Shown: positions 1 through 10,606 of the stretch, one piece after another
How the letters are laid out: every line of letters begins with the position of its first letter
How positions within the stretch are numbered: position 1 is the stretch's first letter
Source of the DNA: Ditylenchus dipsaci
Lineage: Eukaryota; Nematoda; Chromadorea; Rhabditida; Anguinidae
DNA: 64,000 bases
NCBI GenBank assembly: GCA_004194705.1
Contig: SADC01000489.1
Location: 23,160-87,159, forward strand
Direction: 5' to 3'
Position numbers and translations under genes: made by a program
The notes under the pieces: generated by a model
Told to the model about the DNA's origin: nothing
Seen by the model: the letters and a program-made list of their open reading frames with translations, nothing else
Database searches by the model: none

Positions 1-536
1 GTCGGTATGTGCTGTGATGCTGTTGATTTATTTGCTGTTTTTGGAACAGCTTATACAAAGGACCATTATTTCCTTCGAACTTGACGTGTATATTGTGTTG
101 ATGAATGTTTTCATTTTCTATTTCTTTAGCAAAAGGTTCAGGTCGAAACATACAAGCTTTTCTGGAAAAATTCGATTAGCAGATAATACCTCAGAATTTT
201 TCTTTGTAAATGCAGTGTTGTAAAGTACACCAGCGCGCAACGATCGGCAAATCTGAATTCTTGCGATATTTCGACTAGACTGACGAATCAAATTTGGCAG
301 AACATTTTAGAAATGAGGTTAAAAAAGGTGTCGACCAAGGTGGGAACGAACTTGAGGGGGGTATCTTATATCGAGAGTCGACTGTATGACAAGCTGCCAG
401 GCACTTCTTCAATCCTCTCAGAATGAGGGAAACATAGTAACACTTGTGATCTAATAGTGATATCTGATGCAGCTTTTTGCGTTCTATCACGTGATATTTT
501 CATATTCAGGAAACGCCTCATAAATGTTTGAGAAAA

Positions 537-840
537 TTACGAAACCAAGTCACAGCCACCTGAATATCCGTCCAAAGGTCCTGGTTTTTTGGGGAAATTT
601 AGTTCAAATTGTTCGCCTTGAATTTTGGGACATTTGCTTGTTGTCTTTCGAGGCCTTTCACTGGTTCTGTTGCATTTTTCCTGCTGATCATTTGGTGTAT
701 TGTACTCGCATTTCCTACAGAAAGCCGGCCAAGAAGATGCCAAACCAAGTATCCTTCAAATTCCAATACCAGGAAAACAGCTGATTTTACCTCTTCTGCT
801 GTAATTTCTGAGCGACTTTCACCAAATTTTTTGTGCTGAT
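537..840 (-). CDS. possible exon, unknown Cys-containing protein
   Basis: On the minus strand about 65 codons stay open to a stop near 537. They include a Cys-X2-Cys pair (C-R-K-C) and a proline/glycine-rich tail ending C-D-L-V-S. Just upstream, near 800-840, a short reading H-K-K-F-G-E runs up to a GT that could be a donor. I recognise no family. The Cys pair could be half of a zinc site, but no second pair is visible, and the + strand also carries open frames here. Weak support; it could be chance. Confidence 0.22.
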
Positions 841-1099
841 TTTCCGCTCATCTGTAGCTCTGGAATTTCTCTTCACATATTGACCATGCATAGAGCAGTT
901 ATACACAGCTGCAACATGCTCTTGAGCGGCTTAAATGGAAATTTGACAGGTCAGAAAAGGTGGTTTTATGAGTTGAAGGATGGTTGTCCAAGTTTTTCAT
1001 ACATATTTCAACTCACCTACACTCAATCGATAGAGCAGATCCTGGCAGTAATTTTACATATTGCAGTCAAAGATGTGACCTGGAGATAAGCAGTGTCAG

Positions 1100-2070
1100 C
1101 CTCTTGGGTGATTGCCATTTTCCTCGAAATGGTCAAGTACTGGAAACAAGTTATTAGGTCACTTCATCACATCCGAACAACCATACTCGTATAGACAGAA
1201 TGATCAGCGTGAAAAAACTGCACCAGAATACACGCATATACCGGTCGGGCGTTCTTCGTGTTAAATTAGCGACGCCCCATTCTAAAACTTTTTTTTCAAA
1301 TTTTCTTTCTTTTTTTCGACGCGCAGGAGCAGGCGCACAACATTAAATAGTTGCACAGCAATTATTTTCGCGCCAAAAAAAAATTTCTGGCAGAGAGAAT
1401 TTTCTAAATTTTTTTTGACCAGAAAAATTATTTTCGCCGGACCACGCGCAAACTTTTATTGCAAATTCGCGGAGCCAACACGCAATTTCTTATGTGGGGA
1501 CACCAAGTTGAAAATAAAAGTTTTCAAAAAGTGGGCTGAAAAGGGAGTGTTTCAAACAGTCAAAGCAGCGACATAGTAAAGGTGGATGATCGATGATCTT
1601 ATTAGGGAGTTTGTCCACTCTTTCTACATTTGACAAGAGTTCACAAGCGCCTATGCACTTTTAAAACACCAAAAAAAAACAAACTTGAAAATTATAGTTG
1701 GCAGCCGCCATTGCTAACTTTTCATTAAAATAGATTGACCATTTTTTCCTTGTACCAGCCAAACAATCACGAATAAATTGGCATACGACATACAGTTACC
1801 TAAAAGTTGACTAAATTAAGCATATCATATTTTTTTTAATTAAGTAACGTTTGTTCCTACTAAGTGCTCAACTTAATAACACTGCGCTTTTTCTTTTTGA
1901 CAGCGGCTATTTAGACAGCTTTTAGGTAAGTTATATATCAAAATATAGCTAAGAGACTAAGCTTATAAGATATACATTTTTACATGCTTTTGTTAAATCA
2001 TAAGTTTTGAGTAATTATTTTTCAATCTCCGAAAAGTTTGAAAAAAAAATTTGAGATTTGTTGCGTTCTC
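1100..2070. other. no gene seen
   Basis: AT-rich sequence with homopolymer runs. I see no convincing exon, RNA gene or element border. Near 1,200-1,280 a stretch ending in a GCGACGCCCC-like tract resembles the GC-rich ends of small transposons elsewhere in the window, but no matching partner end was found. Confidence 0.4.
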
Positions 2071-2072
2071 AA

Positions 2073-2270
2073 CTAAAATATTGTGCATAGACGTTTCGCC
2101 CATATTTGGACAAATGTCCAAAATGGGCGAAACGTTTCGCCCATATTGGACATTTTGTCCAAATATGGGCGAAACGCTAATATTGCCTTGGTCCCCCCTG
2201 TTGATTTTTTTACAAATTTCATTTTGTTAATTGCGTCAAAAACCGTTCCATAACACATTTTCCCTCGCTT
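2073..2270. repeat. palindromic repeat copy A
   Basis: An inverted repeat whose core alternates TTTCGCCCATATTTGGACA with its reverse complement, so this strand could fold into a long hairpin. It is flanked by CCTTGGTCCCCCCTGTTG and then by a reading of AACCGTTCCATAACACATTTT. A second copy in opposite orientation lies at 2710-2912 with the same flanks, so this is a dispersed element and not gene sequence. The short open frames it produces are side effects of the palindrome. Confidence 0.7.
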
Positions 2271-2709
2271 TTTTAGCGAAAAAAAGAGATTATATATCTA
2301 TAAACCTCGTACCATTTTGTGAATTTTCCAACCATATGCTGATGTCATGTTTTGTTTTCGATTTTTGGATTTATAATTATTTGTCTGTTTTTTTGCTGAA
2401 AGGGCTATTTTTAGAGTGCCTAACAAAGTGCTACTAGAATTTTTGGGTTTTTTCAGGATTCACGATCTTCACTGAAATTAATCCATAATTTTTCAAAGTA
2501 ATGGCGCACTAAATTTATTTACAACGATCATAACAATCAAACATTTAAAACGACTTCAAAATGACTGTTAGCAAATGTTATTGGAATAGATGGAAGCTCT
2601 TGTTGCTGTTTCGATTTTTGCCAACTGTTTTCTAGATCTGGCGAATACACCCTCCATCCAACACTCGAGTAGATCAGCACATTCACTTGAAAAGCTCTGG
2701 TTTGAAATA

Positions 2710-2912
2710 CAATCTTTTTTTTTTAAAAAGCGAGGCAAAATGTGTTATGGAACGGTTTTTGACGCAATTAGACTAAATAAAATTTGTAAAAAAAATCAAC
2801 AGGGGGACCAAGGCAAAATTAGCGTTTCGCCATATTTGGACAAATGTCCAAATATGGGCGAACGTTTCGCCCATATTTGGACATTTGTCCAAAATGGGCG
2901 AACGTCCCTTTA
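2710..2912. repeat. palindromic repeat copy B (inverted)
   Basis: Inverted partner of the repeat at 2073-2270. It has the same TGTTATGGAACGGTTTTTGA edge, the same CAACAGGGGGACCAAGG motif and the same GGACAAATGTCC palindromic core. The two copies differ by a few substitutions and one-base gaps. Together they make a head-to-head pair about 440 bp apart. Confidence 0.7.
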
Positions 2913-3142
2913 CCAAAATATTAATAACAAATCCGTAGTACACTTAGAAGTTAGAAAAATAAAGGCGAGGTGAGCTGAGATATTAAATCTCTGAATTATG
3001 TATGTTCTCCGAAAATTTTGAATCAAGGAATTCCGTGTTGAGCTTCCTGGGAAATTCTTCAAAAAGCGGGGATATAAGCACCATGAATTTTCTAAGCAAA
3101 ACTTTTTTATCGAAGAATAGGATACTGCGGACATATCACGGC

Positions 3143-3245
3143 CCCTCAAAAACTGCATTCTAGTGCATTTAAAAATAAACAAAACGCCAAGAATTTCAAA
3201 AAAGAATTTCATAAAAAATGCTTTATTTATTTTTATTTGCAGCAG
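3143..3245 (+). repeat. inverted repeat flanking ANP32-like locus, left arm
   Basis: Contains ATATCACGGCCCCTCAAAAA followed by CTGCATTCTAGTGCATT. The exact reverse complement lies at about 5174-5212. Weaker similarity continues inward for roughly 70 bp on both sides (a CGCCAA tract, then TTTATTTTTAT and CAGC). The pair encloses about 2 kb with the ANP32-like exons and the unidentified exon at 4279-4610. It could be the ends of a captured segment or two copies of a dispersed repeat. Confidence 0.6.
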
Positions 3246-3536
3246 AGAAAATCTGAGCAGATTGAAAAGAACGTAAATTCTCAAATTTATTACTGAAACA
3301 GCAAGACAGCAAAAACACGTAGCGTTTTCTTATAATCACAACCCCCGGCCCCGGGTACCCTAAGTTACAGATTGAAAGTTTAGCCTATTAAAAGTTTCCA
3401 AAAAAAGTCTACTGAGAAGCGCAGATCCTTACATGCTCCAAAGCCAGACAACATCAAAATTTATGTGGTAACGCAGAGGCAACAAGTAACGAAATCGAAA
3501 GTTAACGAATATATTCCACAATATGGCTGAGATTTT

Positions 3537-4231
3537 TCAAGAAGACTTGATTTCCGGCTCTGCATCGGTCTTGTTTTCATCCTTATGCTGGCGCTTGACC
3601 CTCGAGCTTGATCCGCTTGACATTCTCATCATCAGCGGCTTCCTCGTTCTTCTTGGCTTCGGCAGAGGAGTTATCCTTCTTAAAATGAATGCACTAGCAT
3701 ACGAAAGTGGGTTACTTATCCAAACATTACCGTCTGGCGGCAGGCGACTTCAAATAGGTACTGCGCTGGCGCTGGCCTTATTCCTCGTCGTCATCAGTGC
3801 TGTCGTCAGAGAGCCCGTCCATACTGATGTCCTCGCTGCTACTTTCATCATCTTCGCCGCTTTCGTCTGTGTCATCAAGGCCACCCCCATCAAGATGCTT
3901 CAAATGCGCAGCATCTCGAACACCTTCATGCGATAGTCAGGCAAGTCATCCAAGCAGTGTTGCACAGCTCCAAGTCCAGCAATTTATCCATCTTGGCGAG
4001 CGGCTTCAGCACATCGATGTCCTGAAAGTTTAAAATGGTACGGAATAAAGAAAGAGCATACCTTCAAGCTGTTGCCAGAGAGAATGATGTAAGCGAGATT
4101 GGGACACTTATCAGCCAAGACTTCCAAACCACCCGTCAACTTGTTGTCGGAAGATTGAGACACGAGAGCATTGGCAAGTTCGGCAAGCCCTCGAGAGATC
4201 CAGCCCGACTTGCACGAACGATAGAATAGCC
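3537..4231 (-). CDS. ANP32-like acidic leucine-rich nuclear phosphoprotein, 3' exons
   Basis: ANP32 proteins are small nuclear proteins with N-terminal leucine-rich repeats and an acidic tail; they act in chromatin, phosphatase and mRNA regulation. Three exons are read on the minus strand. Exon 4231-4062 carries N-K-L-T-G-G-L-E-V-L-A-D-K-C-P-N-L, very close to the family LRR. Exon 4021-3762 gives D-I-D-V-L-K-P-L, then D-Y-R-M-K-V-F-E-M-L and L-K-H-L-D-G, then an Asp/Glu/Ser tail. Exon 3678-3583 adds an Ala/Glu/Lys stretch ending V-K-R-I-K-L-E-G, a likely nuclear signal. Borders are GT/AG. At least three one-base frame breaks occur (about 4,115, 3,960 and 3,905), and a fourth near 3,590 would extend the end to 3537. 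The N-terminal exons were not found. Decayed copy or indel errors are both possible; family assignment is firm. Confidence 0.82.
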
Positions 4232-4278
4232 CTAAACAAAATAATTCATCCACAGAATAGTGAAAATGCAAATTGAGA

Positions 4279-4610
4279 ATTGCTTTTCTTTCTTTTTCCA
4301 GTTGCAGCTAATTCTGTGTGGCCTTATCTTTTCTGCCTTTCTCAGCTTTTCATTAGCCTGCTTTACTAAAGAAAAGTCTTTCAAAATATCAGGTACAACC
4401 GGATGAAACAGCTTACGATGACGAAGTTTCCACACTTCTCTTGCTTTTGCACTTGCTGCTTCTCTCTTCTGCACATCAAGTTGCTTCATCATTGACTTCT
4501 CAGACCATCGCTTGTGTGCCAGACCTTGGAATTTCCCGATTATCGGCTGTTCTTTAGCATCTTTTGCATTTTTCGAGTCTTGACCATTGCTAGACCTAAA
4601 ACAGAAATCT
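4279..4610 (-). CDS. unidentified basic, helical exon
   Basis: After a pyrimidine-rich AG near 4,600, about 105 codons stay open on the minus strand. The protein is Lys/Arg/Ala-rich with an even charge pattern (for example M-K-Q-L-D-V-Q-K-R-E-A-A, then W-K-L-R-H-R-K-L-F-H-P-V-V-P-D-I-L). It looks like genuine coding sequence with long helices. It lies immediately upstream of the ANP32-like LRR exon on the same strand, but matches nothing I know from the ANP32 N-terminus, so it is probably a separate gene or an unrelated exon. I do not recognise the family. Confidence 0.45.
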
Positions 4611-5109
4611 TTTGTCTCGCATAAAAACTCGCAAATTCGCATTGTTTCCGAAGATTTATGCACTAAAGATAGCGGGACAATAAAGTCTCACGAAAAAACT
4701 ATAAAAAGTCCTTAGAAGTCATTTTTCAGAAATCTCAGACCACAAGAGTGAAACAATTGGCATTTTCCCGAATAAAAGTAGGGTTTTTGCGTTTTTCATC
4801 TAACTTTTGCATTGGACACCCTAAATTTGCATTTTTGCATACTTCCTTGGTACCAAAATGTAGCAAATTTACTCCTCTATTGAGCCTCCAGTTGCGTTTC
4901 AGGAAAACTCGACATAAAATAGTGCTAGAATCTCATCGAGTCAACTAGATGAAAAAAATTTGCTTTGAAATTTTCACAGAAATCAATTATAGCTTCGAAA
5001 TTTTGCATGTTTTTATGGGCAAGTGATGGCTTGTTCGAAAGCGCTGAATGTGGTGAGTTTTTTGACAATAAACTTACATGAGGTACAGCGAAAAAGTAAA
5101 ACAGAAGTG

Positions 5110-5215
5110 CTGGATAAAAATAAACTAAAAAACAGCGGTTTTTCAAAATTTTTGATTTGGCGCCAATTTCGCTAATGCACTAGAATGCAGTTTTTGAGGG
5201 GCCGTGATATATTGT
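5110..5215 (-). repeat. inverted repeat flanking ANP32-like locus, right arm
   Basis: Reverse complement of the arm at 3143-3245: AATGCACTAGAATGCAG then TTTTTGAGGGGCCGTGATAT, with degraded similarity continuing inward to about 5,110. See the left arm for context. Confidence 0.6.
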
Positions 5216-5995
5216 CTGAAATGTCATCAAAACGTGAGATTGACTGAATTGGAAGAACCAAACGAAATTTAAAGAAATTTTCTTTAGAAATTTTGAATCG
5301 ATAATTGAAAAATTCACTATTTCGTTTGAGACAATTTTTTGTTGTAAATTCCACTTTTCATTATTACCCGATTTTTTAATTCCCCGATTCTGTCACAGAT
5401 TCAGTTTTTCTTGTCACAGATTTCCTCATTTTGGTCACAATTCAGCTAAAACCAAAGGGGGATAAGAACTTTCATAATTGGGTAAAACAAATTTTTCTCA
5501 CAACAGCCAAACATTTCTATGACGTTTTTTTGAATAAAGTACAATACAGCAAATCTTCGAAAAAAGTAGTTTCAACTACTTTTTCGTGTGTTTAGTGCCT
5601 GAATCGTGTAAAATTCCTTTTTTAAAGTAGGGGACGACACTTTTTGAAATTTTTAACTTAATTTTGACTTTTTGCTTCTGATGAGAAGAGAGAGAGGTGA
5701 TTTAACAAAAGGATACCTGAATACTTCTAAAGACTGAAACAACCGAATTTGAACATAATTTTGTTAGCTGGAGCCTACTGCATGAAGAAAGTCTGGTATG
5801 CATCCAATTTTTATGCATCCAGAGTTACTTCGAGTGATGTGTTTTCGTCTCGGGGGGCCAGGTATCCCAAAATTTCGGGAACGTGAAATGTGAATTTTGA
5901 GGAAAATAATTTGTGGCAAAAATGCTCAAACATTAGAATCATCAAAAAAAAATTCAGGCTTTAAGTTATGAGAAACAAATTGCTACCGTATTTCC

Positions 5996-6123
5996 TCCAA
6001 TAAGCGCCCCCCCCCCCCTATTTTTGACTAAAATTTTGGAGTTAAGGCCATTCTGATTGAACAATTTCAAAATTTTTAGGGATTGGAAAATAAGCGCCCG
6101 GGGCGCTTATTGAGGAAATACGG
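5996..6123. mobile_element. TA-flanked MITE, CCGTATTTCCTC family
   Basis: 128 bp bounded by CCGTATTTCCTCCAATAAGC and its inverted match GCGCTTATTGAGGAAATACGG, with TA at each side. Terminal inverted repeats of about 20 bp and a TA duplication fit a Tc1/mariner-type non-autonomous element. No coding capacity. Relatives with the same ends lie at 11507-11768, 15953-16190, 16591-16829, 44702-44928, 48635-48748 and 63584-63831. Confidence 0.8.
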
Positions 6124-6689
6124 TATTTTAAAAGTGCTTGGTCATTATGTTATTTTAACTAAATCTGTTAAAATTGATGTAATCTTTGACAAGAAAAAAA
6201 CTAATCTGTAACATTTGAAATCTGTGAGAAAAAAAGATAATTAGTGACAAAAAAAGATCGTCCATTTTGAAGTTTTCTATAAAAAATGAAAATCTAAATT
6301 GTTTTGAGACGATGAAATCGATACAACAAAATAAAAACTACCTGGGAAATAGTCAAGAGGATGGTTGTACAAGTTCTGAGAAAACTTCAAAACGTTTTTT
6401 CCATTAAGTTTTTGCAAACTGTTCAGCTATTTCTTTTTGCCTTTTCACCGCGAAGTTCATATTCCTTATCTCCTCGCCTTAAATCAATCCCGATATTTTA
6501 GCAGGGTTCAATTCTTCTATTGTAGTGCACTGAAAAACAAATTTTAGAAAAAAGTTACGGTCAAATCTTGATTTAGCGTTAAAGGATGCAACTTGGTAAG
6601 CACAGGAATCTGCGCGTGGAAACACCTAATTTGATCATGATGTTTGTAAATTTGTAAATTTGTTCGAAATACACGATATTTACTAGTCG

Positions 6690-6890
6690 AGGCCTACGTC
6701 GCTTAACCATGCCAGATACATTGTCAGTGTGAGTCAAGCTCAATCACTGAAAAATGTAAAAAAAGGAAAGTTCACACCCAGAGAGACTCGAACCTGCAAC
6801 CTATAAGTGTGGTTCAATTTTAATTAATACGATTTCCATGCGGGACCAGATACGGAAAGGAAATACACCCCCTCCCCTTTAAAGTCAAAT
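6690..6890 (-). repeat. SINE-like repeat with tRNA B-box-like core
   Basis: On the minus strand the sequence reads ATAGGTTGCAGGTTCGAGTC, close to a tRNA B box. It is followed by an A/T-rich tail and preceded by GTATTTCCTTTCCGTATCTG. A related copy at about 22,640-22,815 shares the B-box region and the GACCAGATACGG block; a + strand fragment lies near 22,365. The pattern fits a tRNA-derived SINE. No clean A box was found, so the assignment is tentative. Confidence 0.45.
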
Positions 6891-7034
6891 TTTTAAAGGC
6901 ATAAGTGCCGAATCTGACTTATATAAATAGAACATAATGTTCGGAATGACTATATGAAATATACAATGTTTCAATTGAAAAAATGGAGATAAATCACCAT
7001 TTCTTTGTCAAGGCAGGAATTTTGAAAATGTCAA

Positions 7035-7650
7035 TTTTCGACTTTCTAGATGACATAATTTTGTTGCAGATAATATATAGCTGAACGTTGATGACAAAAA
7101 ATTACAACGAACATTGGAAGTTTAAAAAGTTCAAAAAGGCAATATTCTGTCATGAAATTGTGACAGAATATGCAAAGCGACATACAACTTTTAGCACAAT
7201 TTCCTAAAACTTTTTTTCTGCTAGACAAATGTGAGGTACTGATACAGGATTCGTGTTGAGCGTGGTCAAATTGCTTGATAAATTGTATTATGAATCTTAA
7301 AGTCACTGTCAAATTTTAAACTCCTCTCAAAACAATAAATATTTGCTCGTCAAGTTTGAATATTTATTGTCTCAAGAAGAATTGAAATTTGACAGGAATT
7401 TTGGAATTTAAAAAGCAATTTTTAAAGCAAATTGAACACGCTCAACACGAAACCGGTGTCAGTACCTAACATTTGCCTAGCAGAAATAAGGTTTCAGAAA
7501 ATTTGTGACAGAAGTTGCATATCATTTTTGCATATTCTGTCACGATTTCATGATAAAATATTGCCTTTTTGGTGTCAAAATAATTGCAATATTTTACGCT
7601 TTCTTTCCGTCATCAGCATTTAGCCATATATTATCTGTACATAAAGCTTT
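7035..7650. repeat. long inverted repeat (foldback element)
   Basis: Two arms of roughly 280 bp (about 7,035-7,345 and 7,365-7,650) are imperfect reverse complements around a short AT-rich centre. Shared blocks include AGGCAATATTCTGTCA, GTGACAGAATATGCAAA and the motif GTTGAGCGTGGTCAAATTGC near the centre. No transposase is encoded; the open frames at 7,046 and 7,432 are arms of the palindrome. This is a foldback-type non-autonomous element. Confidence 0.7.
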
Positions 7651-7958
7651 ATAATTCATCTCAATCTTCTCAATCGATACAGTGTATGTTTAATATGGTT
7701 AGAGAACGTGATTTTTTGTCGGTCATTTAAGTGTGTGATGACATCGGGGACAGTATGAGGATGATCGCTCATCGAAAAAATCTCATATTAAGGACCTTAT
7801 ACTACTTTTAAAAGTTAGGCAGGATTATTTTAATGCTGCGACATTTCAAGTGCGATAAGGCTCGATAAGGCTGCTACTTTAACTTTGATCTGAAGCTGTA
7901 ATTTTTTCCTTTTGACTTAAAGCTACAAGTCGAATCCACAAACTCAATTGTGTAGTTA

Positions 7959-8143
7959 CAGTCAAACCTCTATATAGCATCCCACAAGGGACCGGCCCTG
8001 CCCGGATGCAATGTAGAGGTGGACGCAATATAGAGGGTCGATTATAGGTAATTTCTTTGCAGGCCAACCAAACCAAAAAAAAAAGCGGATGCAATAAAAG
8101 AGGTGGATGCAATGTAGAGGGTTGCTATATAGAGGTTTGACTG
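7959..8143. mobile_element. pogo/Tigger-like MITE (185 bp, TA target)
   Basis: Ends are CAGTCAAACCTCTATATAGC and the inverse GCTATATAGAGGTTTGACTG, each next to TA. A CAGT start, a TA duplication and a CTCTATAT-like subterminal repeat are typical of pogo/Tigger-type elements. The inside repeats short versions of the terminal motif (GATGCAATGTAGAGG). No coding capacity. Confidence 0.78.
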
Positions 8144-8232
8144 TATTTTGCAAAATTGACAATAATTTTATTCACTTTTACTAGTCAAATGTTGTATAAA
8201 ATGTTAGGTGTTGTAAAATCTCAGCGTTTTAA

Positions 8233-8392
8233 ACGGCTACCAGACAATTTCCAATATTTTTGGAAAATGTCGCGCGACATTTTCCAATATTTTTTCGGTC
8301 GATTCGGTCGTTTCGCCCGAATTTACCAAAAAAAATATTGGAAAATGTCGGGCGACATTTTCCAAAAATATTGGAAATTGTCTGGTAGCCGT
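8233..8392. repeat. 160-bp hairpin element
   Basis: ACGGCTACCAGACAATTTCC at the left and its reverse complement at the right enclose a near-perfect palindrome built from CCAATATTTTTGGAAAATGT blocks. Five bases, TTTAA, lie on both sides and may be the target duplication. It has no coding potential. Confidence 0.65.
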
Positions 8393-8448
8393 TTTAACTG
8401 GTGTACCAAAAGTTCGGAACCGACTTTTGAACTCATTATTAAAAGTGA

Positions 8449-9126
8449 AAAGTTTGCTAAAAGAAATTTCAAAAAGTAGGTTTTGTAGCTCTGCTCATTC
8501 TCTTTCGAATAGTTTATAAAGCTTTTTGGAATATTTCAAAATAGTCATCATTTTGGTGCAAACACTTATGAAATCATTTTAAAAAGTTGACAAGCATTTT
8601 CTCACGTTAACTGGTCAAAAGTTTAATTCAGGGCTAGACGCTTCAGCAACGTTTTAACACTGTGTCGCAGCGCAGTTCAAAAGCAACAAGACCCATTTTA
8701 CAGAACAATTTTCAAAATCTGAGTGTTGAGATGCGATCATTTGGAAAAAAACATTTCTCAAAAAGACGGTGCAAAATCCGAAAATTTGAACAAAGTTGGA
8801 TTTCGATCTTTTTTGAAGGAATTTATTTTCCGAAAGGTCAAATCTCAACACTCACAGTTTTAATAATAATTCTGTAAAATGGGTCTTGTTTCTCTTGAAC
8901 TACGCTGCAACACAGTGTTAAACGTTGCTGAAGCGTCTAGCCCTGAATTAAACTTTTGACCAGTTAAGGTGAAGAAATGCTTGTCAACTTTTTAAAATGA
9001 TTTCATAAGTGTTTGCACCAAAATGATGACTATTTTGAAATATTCCAAAAAAGCTTTATAAACTATTCGAAAGAGAATGAGCAGAGCTACAAACCTACGT
9101 TTTGAAATTTTCTTGTAGCAAACTTT
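8449..9126. repeat. large foldback element with ~280-bp arms
   Basis: The left arm (8449-8731) is mirrored almost base for base by the right arm (8838-9126), starting AAAGTTTGCTA and ending TAGCAAACTTT, with a loop of about 105 bp. Shared blocks include GAAAGAGAATGAGCAGAGC and its inverse, and AATTCAGGGCTAGACGC and its inverse. A transcript across it would form a long double-stranded stem. The arms differ by scattered substitutions and one-base gaps. No transposase. Confidence 0.75.
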
Positions 9127-9344
9127 GGTTGCAGTGACGAATCCCCCTACGGGACTGATCAGGTGGGGAAGATAACTTCATATTCGTGTTTCTCGACCCC
9201 CATTTCATGAGAAAGCCGCGCGTTTTTTTGGTTCTGAGAAAAAAATTTTTTTTGAACCACAGGGGGGTATCATGGTTTTTTAGTCAAAAATTAGAAAAAT
9301 TTAAATTGGCGCCTTCTGAATTTTAAAGGAATAAGGGCTGTATT

Positions 9345-9999
9345 CAGGGCCGCAATTTGGGGGGGGTCATAGGGGTAATTACCCCCCCTTAGGGTGGCCG
9401 AAGGCCACCCTAAGGGGGGGGTATTCTCTAGAGGGAGACTGCTGTAACCAAGGTTTTGTGATTTTTTTTCACTATTTTGTAAAGTTTTCACTAAAAAACA
9501 CGTAATTTGCACATATTTTATTAATAAAAAAGTTGTAGGTAGATTAATTGGAATGTGTCAAAAATATAATTATAATTCAAAGTTACAAAAAATGAATTTG
9601 TGAAAAAGTTAATTAAGAACTTATTTGCTCACTACATTAAGAAGCACACCTGAAAGGGCCTTCAGTGTTTTGAAACAAATAAAAAATGTTTTGAGAAATT
9701 CAATGGCTGATGAACGTCTAAATCATCTAGCTCTTATTTTTGTTCACAAAGACATAAGTTTGCCAGCTCAAGATATAATTAACGAATATGCTAAGTTTAA
9801 CCATCCTTTATGCTTTGCTTAAATCTGTTAAAAATAAATAATTGAAAAAATCTAATAAATATTGAAAAAAATTACAAAAAAAGATAAGAAAATACACAAA
9901 AATCTCATTTTAAAAATTACCCCCCCCCCTTGACTTGAATCTATAGGGGTAATATCAAAGAAATTACCCCCCCTTGAAAAAGTTGAAGTTGCGGCCCTG
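9345..9999. mobile_element. hAT element with exact 8-bp target duplication
   Basis: Ends are CAGGGCCGCAA and TTGCGGCCCTG, flanked on both sides by GCTGTATT (9337-9344 and 10000-10007). Length is 655 bp. An 8-bp duplication and a CAGGG start are diagnostic for hAT elements. Subterminal GGGGGTAATT tracts are mirrored near both ends. The inside keeps only the transposase C-terminus (9600-9822), so the copy is not autonomous. It sits inside the end of another repeat, because GGCTGTATTGGGAGGGAAGG-like sequence is also the terminus of the foldback at 60141-60733. Confidence 0.9.
9600..9822 (+). pseudogene. hAT transposase C-terminal dimerisation remnant
   Basis: About 70 codons are open and read L-R-S-T-P-E-R-A-F-S-V-L-K-Q-I-K, then L-R-N-S-M then R-L-N-H-L-A-L. 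This is the conserved C-terminal dimerisation region of hAT transposases (the group near ZMYM and the 52-kDa-repressor-like proteins). The DDE catalytic part and zinc-finger N-terminus are absent. It lies wholly inside the 655-bp element above, in keeping with an internal-deletion derivative. Cannot be active alone. Confidence 0.85.
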
Positions 10000-10390
10000 G
10001 CTGTATTGGGAAGGGAATATAAAGGGGCCACTTTTATGGCAGAACATTATAAAAGTAAATATATGTATTCTTCCACTGCCTCACCATGTTTTTCAACTGC
10101 GCCGTGGCAAAAGAGACTCTATATGCATTTTATGGTCAAGAGTACTTCTCGGAATCATGTCTAAGGTAAGTGTGTGCGCGCATCTCTAACTCTCAAGCCC
10201 CCTGCGCTCCCTTCGGGGCGCAGGGGGCTTGGGGGCTTGGAGTTGAGATGCGCACACACCACATACCTTAGACACAAATCACTCGAAAGTGACTCTGGAT
10301 GCATGAAAAAACATGCATACCAGAGTTTATTTATGCGGTAGGCCCAGTATTTCAAACTATGTTAAACATCTTCTTGTTAGTGGGCCTCTT
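10000..10390 (+). repeat. interspersed repeat family R1 with GC-rich hairpin
   Basis: Shares with 60141-60733 the blocks GGCTGTATTGGGA, GGGGCCACTT, CAAGCCCCCTGCGC (hairpin), GTGACTCTGGATGCATG and TTATTTATGCGGTAGG. Further partial copies occur at about 11,080-11,310, 19,225-19,560, 23,390-23,460 and 24,340-24,790. The hairpin at 10,194-10,237 pairs CCCCCTGCGC with GCGCAGGGGG around a CTTCGG-type loop. The family carries no protein. It is probably a non-autonomous DNA element with palindromic structure. Confidence 0.65.
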
Positions 10391-10606
10391 CTAGATACAA
10401 ACATTTACATACGTTAGTCCCCTTTGCTGTTTTTGGACGTTGCTTATAAGCGTTGTAAAAACAACAGGAGGACCAAGGCAGTTTTTCAAAAAAATCATAA
10501 GCAACTTTTTCATTTGCAAAAAATCGCTGAAACTTCCATTTACCAAAGCTTTAAAATATGATCTTTCAAAAAAGGCACCGATTTTGAAATGAAATTGAAG
10601 TTACAC

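Noticed and set aside
3523..3936. 137-codon + strand open frame with hydrophobic stretches
   Set aside because: It is the antisense of the ANP32-like acidic tail; codons for Asp/Glu on one strand give Ile/Leu/Val-rich frames on the other.
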